From the NCBI GenBank assembly GCA_963699495.1, contig CAVOUB010000006.1:65319-129318 (forward strand): a DNA stretch of 64,000 nt. Direction: 5' to 3'. The stretch is from JAIBJN01 sp963699495 (GTDB taxonomy: Bacteria > Actinomycetota > Thermoleophilia > Gaiellales > Gaiellaceae). The notes under the pieces are model-generated. The model was given only the letters and a program-made list of their open reading frames with translations. It did no database searches and had not been told where the DNA came from. The position numbers and the translations under genes are program-made. This document shows positions 50,408-58,653 of the stretch, piece after piece (within the stretch, counting starts at the first letter, position 1; every line of letters starts with the position of its first letter).

Positions 50408-52402
50408 CTAGGCTCGGGCGACCGCGCCCTCGCCGGCGAAACGGGCAGCGAGGCGCCGCTGCTCCCGCGCGTCCGGCCACATGGCAACGACCGAGCCGAA
50501 GACGAAGATCAGGCCGGAGAGCCAGATGAGGTTCACGAGCGGGTTGACGATCACCTTGAGGTACACGGACCCGTCCTCGTTGAACTGGTCGGCGATCACG
50601 AAGAGGTCCTCCCCGCGCAGCCAGTCCGTGCGGATGCCCACCTCGTTCGACGTCTGCTCCTCGGCGAAGTAGCTGTTCTTGCCCGCCGCCATCGTTCCCA
50701 CCTGCTCGTCGCCGCGGAAGACGTCGAGCTGCGCCCGCACCTCCTGCGCGTTGGCGCCGCGTCGCTGCTCGCTCCCCGTGTAGACGAGCCGGTAGTCGCC
50801 GGCGGCGATCGAGTCGCCCGCGGCGAGACGGCCCTCTCGCGTCGTCGAGAAGCCGCCGATCCCGACGGCTCCGACGAGGAGCAGGACGATGGCCGCGTGG
50901 ACGATGTAGCCGCCGTAGCGACGCCGGTTCCTGCCGACGAGGCCGGTGAACGCCCGCCACCAGCCGCCGCCAGAGATTGCCTTTCGCGCGCGCGTGCCCC
51001 GCACGAACTCGAGGACGATCGTCGTCAGGACGAAAGCAGCGAGGGTATAGCCGACGAGGCCGGCCGGGCTCGAGCCGGCACCGGCGAGCAGGAGCGCGAG
51101 CCCGGTGACGAGCGCGACCCCCGCAGGCCAGGCCAGCTGGGAGGCGAGCGAGCGCAGCGAGGCCCGCCTCCAGGCGACCACCGGCCCGATCCCCATTAGC
51201 AGCACGAGCGGCAGACCGAAGACGATCGCGAAGAAGTCGTAGTAGGGCGCGCCGACGGACACGGCCACCCCGCGCACGGCTTCGGAGACGAGCGGATAGA
51301 TGACGCCCCAGAGGATCGTGAGCGCGAGTGCGACGAGGAAGAGGTTGTTGTAGAGGAAGGCCGCCTCGCGCGAGACGAGCGACTCGAGCCTCGTCCTCGA
51401 CCGCAGGAGTGGAAGCCGCCAGAGGATGAGCGCGATCGAGAACGCGGCCACGACCGCGATGAAGCCGAGGAAGAACGGCCCGATCGACGACTGCGTGAAG
51501 CTGTGGATCGAGCTGATGACGCCGCTGCGCGTCAGGAAGGTGCCGAAGAGCGAGAGCGCGAAGGTCCCCGCGACCAGGACGACGTTCCAGACCCGCAGCA
51601 TGTCCTTCTTCTCCTGCACCATCACCGAGTGCAGGAACGCCGTGGCGACGAGCCAGGGCATGAGCGCGGCGTTCTCGACGGGATCCCACGCGTACCAGCC
51701 GCCCCAGCCCACTTCCTCGTAGGCCCACTTGGCGCCGAGGAGGATGCCGAAGCCGAGGAAGGTCCAGGCCGCGAGCGTCCACCGGCGCGTGACCACGATC
51801 CAGCGCTCGTCCACCCGGCCGGAGGCGAGCGCGGCCATGGCGAAGACGAACGGGATCGTCAGCCCCACGTAGCCGAGGTAGAGCATCGGCGGGTGGGCGA
51901 TCATGTACGGGTTCTGGAGGCTGGGGTTCATGCCCGCGCCGTCCCCCGGCGCCGCCTGGGTCGCGAACGGGCTCGCGACGAAGACGAGGAGGAAGGCGAA
52001 GAAGAGCGCGACTCCGCCGACGATCGGCACCGTCCACGGAAGCACCTCGCGGACGAGGCGGCGGTTGAGGACGACCGCTGCCGAGGCAGCGCCCGTCAGC
52101 ACCAGGAGCCAGAGGAGGAGCGAGCCCTCCTGGCCGCTCCAGAAAGCGGCGAGCGTGTAGCCCGTCGGCAGCTCCCGGCTCGTCAGGCGCGCGACGTAGT
52201 CGAAGGAGAAGTCGCGGCCGACCAGGGCGGACATGAGGACGAGCGAGGCGATCACGACGACGGCGAACGCCGCGAAGAGCGCGTTCGTCGCCGAGTCGAG
52301 CAGCCTGCGCCTGCCCCGGTAGGCCGCATACGCGCCGGCGACGACGGCGTAGAGGATCAGGCCGAAGGCGGCGACGAGGGCTGCGCGGCCCAGCTCGGGC
52401 AT
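50408..52402 (-). CDS. ccmF: Haem lyase CcmF
   Basis: Attaches haem to apocytochrome c; 664 residues with about 14-15 membrane helices. The WWD-type haem-handling motif is seen in GWGGWYAWDPVENAALMPWL, and conserved loops FLTRSGVISSIHSFTQSSIG and MNPSLQNPYMIAHPP match the family. Its ATG directly abuts the TAA of the small repeat-borne ORF (TAATG). Part of the CcmE-CcmF-CcmI cluster; CcmA-D and CcmH are not in the window. Confidence 0.95.
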   Translation of the reverse strand: MPELGRAALVAAFGLILYAVVAGAYAAYRGRRRLLDSATNALFAAFAVVVIASLVLMSALVGRDFSFDYVARLTSRELPTGYTLAAFWSGQEGSLLLWLLVLTGAASAAVVLNRRLVREVLPWTVPIVGGVALFFAFLLVFVASPFATQAAPGDGAGMNPSLQNPYMIAHPPMLYLGYVGLTIPFVFAMAALASGRVDERWIVVTRRWTLAAWTFLGFGILLGAKWAYEEVGWGGWYAWDPVENAALMPWLVATAFLHSVMVQEKKDMLRVWNVVLVAGTFALSLFGTFLTRSGVISSIHSFTQSSIGPFFLGFIAVVAAFSIALILWRLPLLRSRTRLESLVSREAAFLYNNLFLVALALTILWGVIYPLVSEAVRGVAVSVGAPYYDFFAIVFGLPLVLLMGIGPVVAWRRASLRSLASQLAWPAGVALVTGLALLLAGAGSSPAGLVGYTLAAFVLTTIVLEFVRGTRARKAISGGGWWRAFTGLVGRNRRRYGGYIVHAAIVLLLVGAVGIGGFSTTREGRLAAGDSIAAGDYRLVYTGSEQRRGANAQEVRAQLDVFRGDEQVGTMAAGKNSYFAEEQTSNEVGIRTDWLRGEDLFVIADQFNEDGSVYLKVIVNPLVNLIWLSGLIFVFGSVVAMWPDAREQRRLAARFAGEGAVARA

Positions 52403-52569
52403 TAGATGTCCGGCCGGTGATTCGCGCGCCTGCCGGGGACGGCTGCGACCAAGCCGGGCGCCGCGATCGCCCGCAGCGCGTACTGGTCAGCACGCGGAAG
52501 GGCGAGCGCGACGATCCGGCGCAGCGTCGCAGCCGCCATCCGTGGGTGTGGGAATTGCCGGTCGGGCAT
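52402..52569 (-). CDS. Small ORF carried by the palindromic repeat, copy B (55 residues)
   Basis: ATG 52569 directly follows the ccmE TAG, and its TAA overlaps the ccmF ATG (TAATG). Same length and frame as copy A. Conserved blocks are PHPRM, RRIVALAL and IAAPGLVAAVP. The tight fit between ccmE and ccmF would allow translational coupling through the ORF. Confidence 0.5.
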   Translation of the reverse strand: MPDRQFPHPRMAAATLRRIVALALPRADQYALRAIAAPGLVAAVPGRRANHRPDI

Positions 52570-52573
52570 CTAG
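52402..52573 (-). repeat. Near-palindromic interspersed element, copy B
   Basis: Terminal arms TTAGATGTCCGGCCGG (left, 52402-52417) and CCGGTCGGGCATCTAG (right, 52558-52573). Central hairpin on the minus strand: CGCGTGCT with AGTACGCG. Compared with copy A, two base pairs in this hairpin differ by compensatory changes and one becomes a G-U wobble in the minus-strand RNA, while the pairing is kept. Occupies exactly the ccmE-ccmF gap. Confidence 0.85.
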
Positions 52574-52956
52574 TCCTCGGGGGCGTACTTCGACGGACAT
52601 TTCGTGACGAGCGAATCCGTCTTCGCCACGAACGTGCCGCCGGTGAGCCGGCCCTTCACGTAGACCTCGCGCCCGACCTTGAAGAGATCGGGCACCGACC
52701 CGGTGTAGACGACCGGGACGGTCGCCGCCCCCTGGATGTCGCGGAGCGTGAACTCGAGCCCGGACCCGCGGGCGTCGCCCTCGACGGGCCCGACGACGAT
52801 CCCGGCCAGGCCCACCTCGCCGGTCTTCCCGGCGAGCTCGCTCGGCTGGAGCGACGGCGTCCCACCGGCGAGGCTGGTCCAGATGAGGAAGACCGCCAGC
52901 ACCGCCGCGACGGAAAGCGCGACGACGAGGCGCACCGGATTGCGCCGCTTTGCCAC
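52570..52956 (-). CDS. ccmE: Cytochrome c maturation haem chaperone CcmE (Cys-type)
   Basis: Carries haem to CcmF; 128 residues with one N-terminal helix (LVVALSVAAVLAVFLIWTSL) and an OB-fold beta barrel. The haem-binding motif, HxxxY in most bacteria, is CPSKY here (VTKCPSKYAPED), a CxxxY form known from some sulfate reducers and archaea. The C-terminus is very short after the motif. Precedes the repeat-borne ORF and ccmF. Confidence 0.92.
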   Translation of the reverse strand: MAKRRNPVRLVVALSVAAVLAVFLIWTSLAGGTPSLQPSELAGKTGEVGLAGIVVGPVEGDARGSGLEFTLRDIQGAATVPVVYTGSVPDLFKVGREVYVKGRLTGGTFVAKTDSLVTKCPSKYAPED

Positions 52957-52985
52957 GGCTCCGAGTTTACCGGGGGATCTCGCCG

Positions 52986-53225
52986 CTACTCGGGCGTAGG
53001 CGCCGGACGGCGGTCAGGGATGCGGTAGCCGTGATCGCGGCAAAGGCTTCCGGGCGCGTCCTCGGTGAGGGCGTCGCAATACCCCTTCCCGTACGCCGCG
53101 CGCAGGAACGCGGCGACCACCTCGAGGTTCCACTCGGCCACGCCGCACGCCTCGCCCCAGAGATCGGCGAGCCGCAGGTCGATGTCCAGCTCGAGAAGCT
53201 CGATTCGGGATGGTCGCTTGGCCAT
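52986..53225 (-). CDS. Small protein, 79 residues
   Basis: Acidic, helical protein (RIELLELDIDLRLADLWG, WNLEVVAAFLRAAYGKGYCDAL) with three Cys and a C-terminal Pro tail. Lies 29 nt upstream of ccmE on the same strand, so it may be the first gene of that cluster. No family assigned. Confidence 0.7.
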   Translation of the reverse strand: MAKRPSRIELLELDIDLRLADLWGEACGVAEWNLEVVAAFLRAAYGKGYCDALTEDAPGSLCRDHGYRIPDRRPAPTPE

Positions 53226-53262
53226 GGGCCTGAAGGTACTGAGCGGATCGGACGGACTTGAG

Positions 53263-53268
53263 TAGGCT
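53263..53268 (+). promoter_or_regulatory. -10-like box, leaderless style
   Basis: TAGGCT ends 7 nt before the ATG at 53276; no ribosome site intervenes. Confidence 0.4.
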
Positions 53269-53275
53269 GGGCCGC

Positions 53276-53476
53276 ATGGCGGCGACCCGAATCGGCCCGG
53301 CCCACGTGCCCTCCCGCGAGAGCCCCGAGGCGGCGGTCGAGGGCCTCCGGAAGCAGAGCTGCACGGCTTGCGAGATCGACTTCGAGGGCAGGTTCTGGAT
53401 GGACTACCCGTGGGCCGAGCGCTTCGGCGAGCTGGCTCGCGAGGCGCCTGTTAGACGAGCTCGGCGAGCGCGAGCC
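53276..53476 (+). CDS. Short CxxC-containing protein, 3-prime end uncertain
   Basis: From ATG 53276 the frame reads a plausible protein of about 60 residues (HVPSRESPEAAVEGLRKQSC, then TACEIDFEGRFWMDYPWAERF), then runs on antisense to the peroxidase gene up to 54019 with low-complexity Arg-rich sequence. A base change near 53440-53456 would bring a stop into frame. Likely a small gene whose end is disturbed, or a pseudogene edge. Confidence 0.45.
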
Positions 53477-55624
53477 TCAGTCGCCCGGGGCCTTGAACAC
53501 GTTCGGCAGGACCGACTCGCCGGTATTGAGCCGGATGATCTCGGCGAGCGTCTGACGGTAGTCGATCCCATACTGCCGTCTGATCGTCTCGAGGACGGGG
53601 TCGTTCAGGTAGAAGAACCTGTCCCCGTCCCGCAGCGCCGCGAACTGCTTCGTCCAGATCGCAAGCTGGAGCTCACCGAACTCCGTGCCGCGCACGTGCG
53701 GCTCGGAGAGCATCCCGACGAACGCGTCCACCTTGTCCACGTTCCCGGCGCCGTAGATCCCCTTCAGCCGCGCGGCGACTGTCGTCCTGCGCGTCCCGAT
53801 GACGGCGTCCTCGCCGGCTGCATCGCTGCCGGGCGGAATGGCCTGGCCGTCGGCGTCCGCCAGTCCAGTGAAGTCGAGGATGTTCGGGTCGTCGATCGGG
53901 TCACTGCGGCTGATGATCCGGTTGCGCGGGAAGCGGTCCGTCGATTCGCCGGTCAAGGTTGTGTACGAGCTCTTCGGCGCCAGGCCGTACGCGGTCCGGA
54001 GCTGGTTGTAGTCCGGTAGCCCGTGGTCGCGCCCGCGCTGGATGTCGATTGCTCCGAGATCCTGGACGTCGGAGAAGCAGCCGGGCTGAACCGTCGGCGC
54101 GCCGCAGGTGGCCGGGTCGCGGTTTCCGGGCTTCGGAATCTGGAACAGGATGCTCCGCAACGACTCGTCGATCTGCTCGTCGTTCCTGTACTGCCGCTCG
54201 GCGCCGAGGCCCTTCAGCAGCGGGCCGAGGCCCACAGCCGGCAGGAGATCCGGATTCCCGAACGCGAGACCGAGCGGGATCACCAGGACGACGTCGCCCC
54301 CTTCCCGCTCCACCTCGATTCCCGCCTTCTCGAAGGACTTGAGCTCCCTGCGGGTGTAGGTGCCGGCGGGCACCTCGGGCTCGAACTCGCCGTGGATCAT
54401 GCTGTGGACTCGGTAGCCGGCCGTTGCGAACTCGTTCGAGAGCGTCGGGTCGACATGCGGGTCGTACCCGCGGTACTGCGGGAGGTAAATGCCCATCGCC
54501 GGCAGGAACTCGTGGTAGGTGACGTACTGCTGTTCCGCTCCGACGATGCGACGAGCGATCTGGAACCTCTCCTCCGCCGGAAGTGATGTCGGCAAGAGCG
54601 CGACGATCCGGTTGTGCTCCCGCGCGAACAGCGTGTGAACGGCCGTGAGCGCGATGTTCTCGTTGGCCCGCACGTCGCCGGCGACGACCGCGTTTTCGCC
54701 GTTTCCCACGAGCGGGCCCATCAGGTCCATCGCCGGAGCGGCGCTGGTGCGCGCGCTCGTGCGCGGGAGGTAGCCTCCGGGCAGGAGCAGCGAGGCGCTG
54801 TTGTCCACCAGGTTCCCGTTGACCGGGCCGGCGCGGAGCCACTCGAGCCGCGCGTCCGTGTCGCCGTACACGGCGTAGGCGTCGATGAAGCTCGGGACGG
54901 TGTTGATCTCCTGCCTCGGCGTCGTCACGCCGGTGCCGGGCGCCGCCGGAGTGCGGGCGAAGTCGATCGCGCCGAGATCGTTTCTGAAGCGCTCGAGAGG
55001 ATCCTTCGAGTCGAACGGGATCGGGGCCTTCTCACCGGGCGTCTCGTTCCGGAGGCCGAAGCTGTGATCCAGGAACTGACCCCAAACCCAGCCCCACTGC
55101 GAGACGCCGTTTTCGGAGAAGAGGTTCTGTCCGACGTCGTTGAAGATGCGGTTGCTGATGTAGCGCGGGGAAGGCCCTGCATTCATCTTCGCGATCCCGT
55201 CGGCGTAGGAGAAGGCCGCGAGCCGCAGGTAGGGCCGGTCTCCCTCGCCCCACGAAGGGTGCTCCTCGTTGTTGCCGCTTCCGCTCAGCGTGCGCCACTC
55301 CGAGCTGGAGCCGCGATCGATCCCGATCGGCGTGAACGGGAGGCTGACGGCGAACGCGGCGAGCCCGAGCACCACAATCGCCGCAAGCCACCGAACGCGC
55401 GACCTCTTCCGGGGCCGCGGCGCCGGCAGCGCGACGGCGCCACCGCTCAGCGCGAGCGCCGGGGCAGCCCAGCGCCTTCGCCGTGCCGCAAACCATGGCT
55501 CCGGAAGACGCTCGCGCGCGGCGCGGGCGATGTCTGGGGGCGCCACCAGCACCAATTCGGGGCTGATCGGCTCCCGTACCTCGGCGGGCGACTCCGAGGT
55601 CATGGGGCGGGAGGCTAAGGGCAT
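53477..55624 (-). CDS. Animal-type haem peroxidase with N-terminal membrane anchor
   Basis: 715 residues (ATG 55624, alternatively 55603). A cytoplasmic head, one helix (WLAAIVVLGLAAFAVSLPF), then an extracytoplasmic peroxidase domain. The distal site is seen in VWGQFLDHSFGL, the catalytic Arg region in HTLFAREHNRIVALL and the proximal His in TAGYRVHSMIHGEFE. Such peroxidases oxidise halides, phenols or lipids; the substrate is unknown. Unusual in a compact bacterial genome. Confidence 0.92.
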   Translation of the reverse strand: MPLASRPMTSESPAEVREPISPELVLVAPPDIARAARERLPEPWFAARRRRWAAPALALSGGAVALPAPRPRKRSRVRWLAAIVVLGLAAFAVSLPFTPIGIDRGSSSEWRTLSGSGNNEEHPSWGEGDRPYLRLAAFSYADGIAKMNAGPSPRYISNRIFNDVGQNLFSENGVSQWGWVWGQFLDHSFGLRNETPGEKAPIPFDSKDPLERFRNDLGAIDFARTPAAPGTGVTTPRQEINTVPSFIDAYAVYGDTDARLEWLRAGPVNGNLVDNSASLLLPGGYLPRTSARTSAAPAMDLMGPLVGNGENAVVAGDVRANENIALTAVHTLFAREHNRIVALLPTSLPAEERFQIARRIVGAEQQYVTYHEFLPAMGIYLPQYRGYDPHVDPTLSNEFATAGYRVHSMIHGEFEPEVPAGTYTRRELKSFEKAGIEVEREGGDVVLVIPLGLAFGNPDLLPAVGLGPLLKGLGAERQYRNDEQIDESLRSILFQIPKPGNRDPATCGAPTVQPGCFSDVQDLGAIDIQRGRDHGLPDYNQLRTAYGLAPKSSYTTLTGESTDRFPRNRIISRSDPIDDPNILDFTGLADADGQAIPPGSDAAGEDAVIGTRRTTVAARLKGIYGAGNVDKVDAFVGMLSEPHVRGTEFGELQLAIWTKQFAALRDGDRFFYLNDPVLETIRRQYGIDYRQTLAEIIRLNTGESVLPNVFKAPGD

Positions 55625-56863
55625 CGGCTTGCGGTGTCAAAGTTGTGCGTCGAGGCACACAGTCGAGGCCTCGAGCAGCCGGGCGCAGGCTCGCGTGACG
55701 CTGATTGCGGCGCTGTCAACCTCTCTGGCGGCCCCTTTCCGACGTCGCCGAGCCACGCCTCAACCAGGCCAAACGAGCGACGACGCCAAGAGCCAGGCGC
55801 GGACGCCGGGGCGTTATGTCGCCGCGCTGGAAGCTCACTCGGTCGAAAGTGGTCTCGCTACGCGGGCGATCGCGGGAGTCATCCGGCCGGTCCCTCTGAC
55901 CCTCCGGTCCCGGATAGTGGCCCGAGGAGGCCGTGCGCTCCTCGTCGAGCGCGGCTACACTTCGTGTCGATCGGCTTCGAGGGCGACTTCGGATGAAGCT
56001 GGAGTGGAAGTACGCAGCGCGGCTCAGGGAGACGGCCAGCTCGGCCGACATCGCGCACTCCGGCACGGATCGATGTCGGGAGCCTCCTCGGTGACCACGT
56101 GGAGCGCGACAAGCAAGCACCGATCGAACCGTCGGGATGCTCGACCATTCGGCAGGGGTCGCCGTCGCCGTGGCGCCGGGCTCGTAGTCTTTCATCCCGG
56201 CTTCCTGCTCGGGCGCGAGCGGGAGGCCGCCGGAGGCCGTCGCCGCGCAGCTTGTGAACTGCGCGAGCGGTTGGCGGGAGATCGACGGCCTCGGCGTCGA
56301 GTGTGGCCCGCGTGCGCGATCTAGCAAGCACCCGGAAGACGTCTTCGGCTCGCCGCCGCTCGACAGGTGCCGGCCGGTCTCGAGTCGCGCAGCATGCCGC
56401 GGCGCGGACGGCGCCTTCCTCGACGCGGAGGTGTTCGCCGGGTACTCGCCGCGATCGCGCTCCTTGCACCGGGCGTGCCGTCCCAGCCTCGCGTTTCAGC
56501 TGCCATTCGTTCGCCAACGGAAAGTCGATCCAAAGCACCTCCCGTACGACGACGCACTCTCGCGGGAGCCGTAGCCCGCGCTCGACCTTGAGCGCCCACG
56601 ACGGCCTCCGAGCTCTCGCGGACGCGGCACCCGCCAACTCCATGCGGATTGCTGCCTGCGGCGAAGCGTACGCCCTAAGGCTCTCGCGGCAGGGCGGGGA
56701 GTTCTCTGCGAGCTTGGTTGACGTCTCAGGCCTTGTCGACTGCCCGTCGCGGCCTGCATCCAAGGACTGGCGACTGTCCTTCACCAGTCGTCGGCAGAGA
56801 AGGATAGCGCGATCGACGAAGACCAAGCACAACACGCGACGGCCTGCTCCCGAGCTGACCCGG
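55625..56863. other. 1.2-kb stretch without a supported gene
   Basis: Several open frames exist on both strands, but none shows recognisable motifs, good starts or normal amino-acid balance. A short frame at 55993-56097 (MKLEWKYAARLRETASSADI) is too weak to call. The region may be decayed DNA or non-coding. Confidence 0.5.
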
Positions 56864-57259
56864 CTAGACGCCCGGAACGAGCCGCAGGCCCGGCCCGTCC
56901 GAGACGGACACGGTGCGCTCGTCGCCCGGGCGGCGCCACATCTCGCCGAGCTTCTCGTCCAGCGTCGCCTCGAGCTGCCCCGTCAGAGCCAGCTCCTGGA
57001 CGATGTCGGCGCCTCCGACGAGCTCGCCCGCGACGAAGACCTGCGGGATCGTCGGCCAGTCGGACAGCGCCGAGAGCTCCTCGCGAATCCGAGGGTCCGG
57101 GAGGACGTCGACGGCCGTGAAGCCGGCACCGACCTCGCGCAGAGCCTGCATCGCGCGCTCGGAGTTCCCGCAGTACGCCTGCTCGTGCGTCCCCTTGATG
57201 AAGACGACGACGGGCTCCTGCTCGATGGTGTCCTTGATGCGGTCGCGGAGGTCGCTCAT
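56864..57259 (-). CDS. Monothiol glutaredoxin (Grx4/GrxD-like, CGNS variant)
   Basis: 131 residues. The family core VVVFIKGT, then the active site YCGNS (CGFS in most), cis-Pro in WPTIPQVFV and the glutathione site GELVGGADIV are present. Phe to Asn in the active site is uncommon. Grx4-type proteins carry or transfer iron-sulfur clusters with BolA, which lies directly upstream with a 4-nt overlap. Confidence 0.92.
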   Translation of the reverse strand: MSDLRDRIKDTIEQEPVVVFIKGTHEQAYCGNSERAMQALREVGAGFTAVDVLPDPRIREELSALSDWPTIPQVFVAGELVGGADIVQELALTGQLEATLDEKLGEMWRRPGDERTVSVSDGPGLRLVPGV

Positions 57260-57486
57260 GCCTCTCCCCTCGTGGTGATTCGAAGCTCATGGATCGTGCC
57301 GTCACGCAGCGGCTCGGCCAGCGCGTCGTGGACGAGCCGGTGCTGCTCGACCAGCGAAAGGCCGGCGAAGTCCCCGGCTACGACGGTGACGTGGAAGTGG
57401 TCCCCGCCCCCGGTCCGGTCGACGACGTCGACCTCCTGCGCATCCGGGAAGGCGGTTCGGAGGAGCCCTTCGAGCCGGTCGCTCAT
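57256..57486 (-). CDS. BolA-family protein
   Basis: 76 residues with the class II KH-like fold: RLEGLLRTAFPDAQEVDVVD, the loop GGGDHFHVTVVAGDFAG (conserved His) and LVEQHRLVHDALAE. Together with the overlapping monothiol glutaredoxin it should form a [2Fe-2S]-sharing heterodimer for cluster trafficking or iron sensing. Confidence 0.92.
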   Translation of the reverse strand: MSDRLEGLLRTAFPDAQEVDVVDRTGGGDHFHVTVVAGDFAGLSLVEQHRLVHDALAEPLRDGTIHELRITTRGEA

Positions 57487-57517
57487 CGGGACCGACGATA
57501 CCAGCCGCGATCGTGGC

Positions 57518-57523
57518 TACCAT
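57518..57523 (+). promoter_or_regulatory. -10-like box, leaderless style
   Basis: TACCAT ends 8 nt before the ATG at 57532; no ribosome site intervenes. Confidence 0.35.
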
Positions 57524-57531
57524 GGCCCGCG

Positions 57532-58356
57532 ATGCGCCGGCTGCTATTCGGGGTCTTGCTCTCGGCCACCATCGTTGCGCTCGCGGGCGCGTCGACGTCC
57601 GCCGCGTTCAACGGCGTGCAGGCGAAGATGTGGGCCGGCAAGCTCGCGGCCCTCGGCCAGCGGCCGGCCGGCGGCGCCCACGAGCGTCAGGCAGGAGCGA
57701 TCGTGCGCGAGCGCCTGACGGAGCTCGGCTACAACGTCACCACCCAGCGCTTCCCGCTCCCGGAGGGAACCCGGTCGCTGAACGTCGTCGGCAGGACGCC
57801 GGGGCCGATCCGCGTGATCATCGTCGCGCACATGGACGGGATGCCCGGGACGAGCGCGGCCAACGACAACGGCTCGGGCGTCGGCGTCACGCTCATGCTC
57901 GCGCAGTACCTCAAGGACAAGCCGGGGGTCCTGGTCGCCACGCTTGGCGCCGAGGAGCGGCGCAGCACCGGGGCGGGCTGGCACCTTGGATCCCGCAGGC
58001 TGACGCGGTCGCTCACCCAGGCGCAGAGGAACGGCGTGCGCCTGGCGGTCTCCATCGACATGGTCGGCTTCGGGGACACGCTGAACGTCCGCGGGCTCGA
58101 ATCCTCACCGAACCGCTCGGCCCGGCTGCTCCTCGCCGCCGCCCGCAGGCTCGGGATCCCCGCGAGCTACCGCCAGGACACCGGCCAATCCGACCACGAC
58201 GAGCTCACGCACGGGGGCGTCCCGGCCGCCTGGCTCGAGTGGCGCTGGGACCCGTGCTGGCACCAGCCCTGCGACCAGATCCACCGCCTGAAGCCGTATC
58301 GCCTGCGCGCGGCCGGACGAGTCGTCCGCAACGCGGCGAACCACGTCATCGGTTAG
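57532..58356 (+). CDS. Secreted M28-family metallopeptidase
   Basis: 274 residues from ATG 57532 with a signal peptide (LLFGVLLSATIVALAGASTSA). Zinc-ligand motifs: VIIVAHMDGMPG (His, Asp), ANDNGSG (Asp), LGAEERR (catalytic Glu), SIDMVG (Asp) and a C-terminal WHQPCDQ His region. This is a short single-domain aminopeptidase type. No partner gene nearby. Confidence 0.9.
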   Translation: MRRLLFGVLLSATIVALAGASTSAAFNGVQAKMWAGKLAALGQRPAGGAHERQAGAIVRERLTELGYNVTTQRFPLPEGTRSLNVVGRTPGPIRVIIVAHMDGMPGTSAANDNGSGVGVTLMLAQYLKDKPGVLVATLGAEERRSTGAGWHLGSRRLTRSLTQAQRNGVRLAVSIDMVGFGDTLNVRGLESSPNRSARLLLAAARRLGIPASYRQDTGQSDHDELTHGGVPAAWLEWRWDPCWHQPCDQIHRLKPYRLRAAGRVVRNAANHVIG

Positions 58357-58434
58357 TCGGACTGGACCCCCGGCAGCGGTACCCCGAATGGGGGACGACG
58401 CGCACCGTCTGTTGTCGATGATTCGAGTTGCCGC

Positions 58435-58650
58435 ATGATCGACGAAGCCGCGCGAACTCCAGAGTTCGGGACGGGCCTCCGGGCCAGGCTCGAGCGGGTC
58501 GAACACACCCGCGAGCGGGCCCCTCTCCCGTCGAGCCGTGACCTCGTGGACCTCCTCGAGGAGGAGCCCGCCGAGCGCTCGACGCCCGAGCTCGTCCTGG
58601 TAGGAGGCGACCTCCCGCGGCACCGGGCCCCCGGGCCCGTCGCCGCCTAG
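58435..58650 (+). CDS. Small protein, 71 residues
   Basis: ATG 58435. Charged helix (GLRARLERVEHTRERAPL) then an acidic patch (DLVDLLEEEPAERSTPE) and a Pro/Gly tail. Stops 3 nt before the coiled-coil gene at 58654 on the same strand, suggesting a small operon. No function recognised. Confidence 0.55.
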   Translation: MIDEAARTPEFGTGLRARLERVEHTRERAPLPSSRDLVDLLEEEPAERSTPELVLVGGDLPRHRAPGPVAA

Positions 58651-58653
58651 CCC

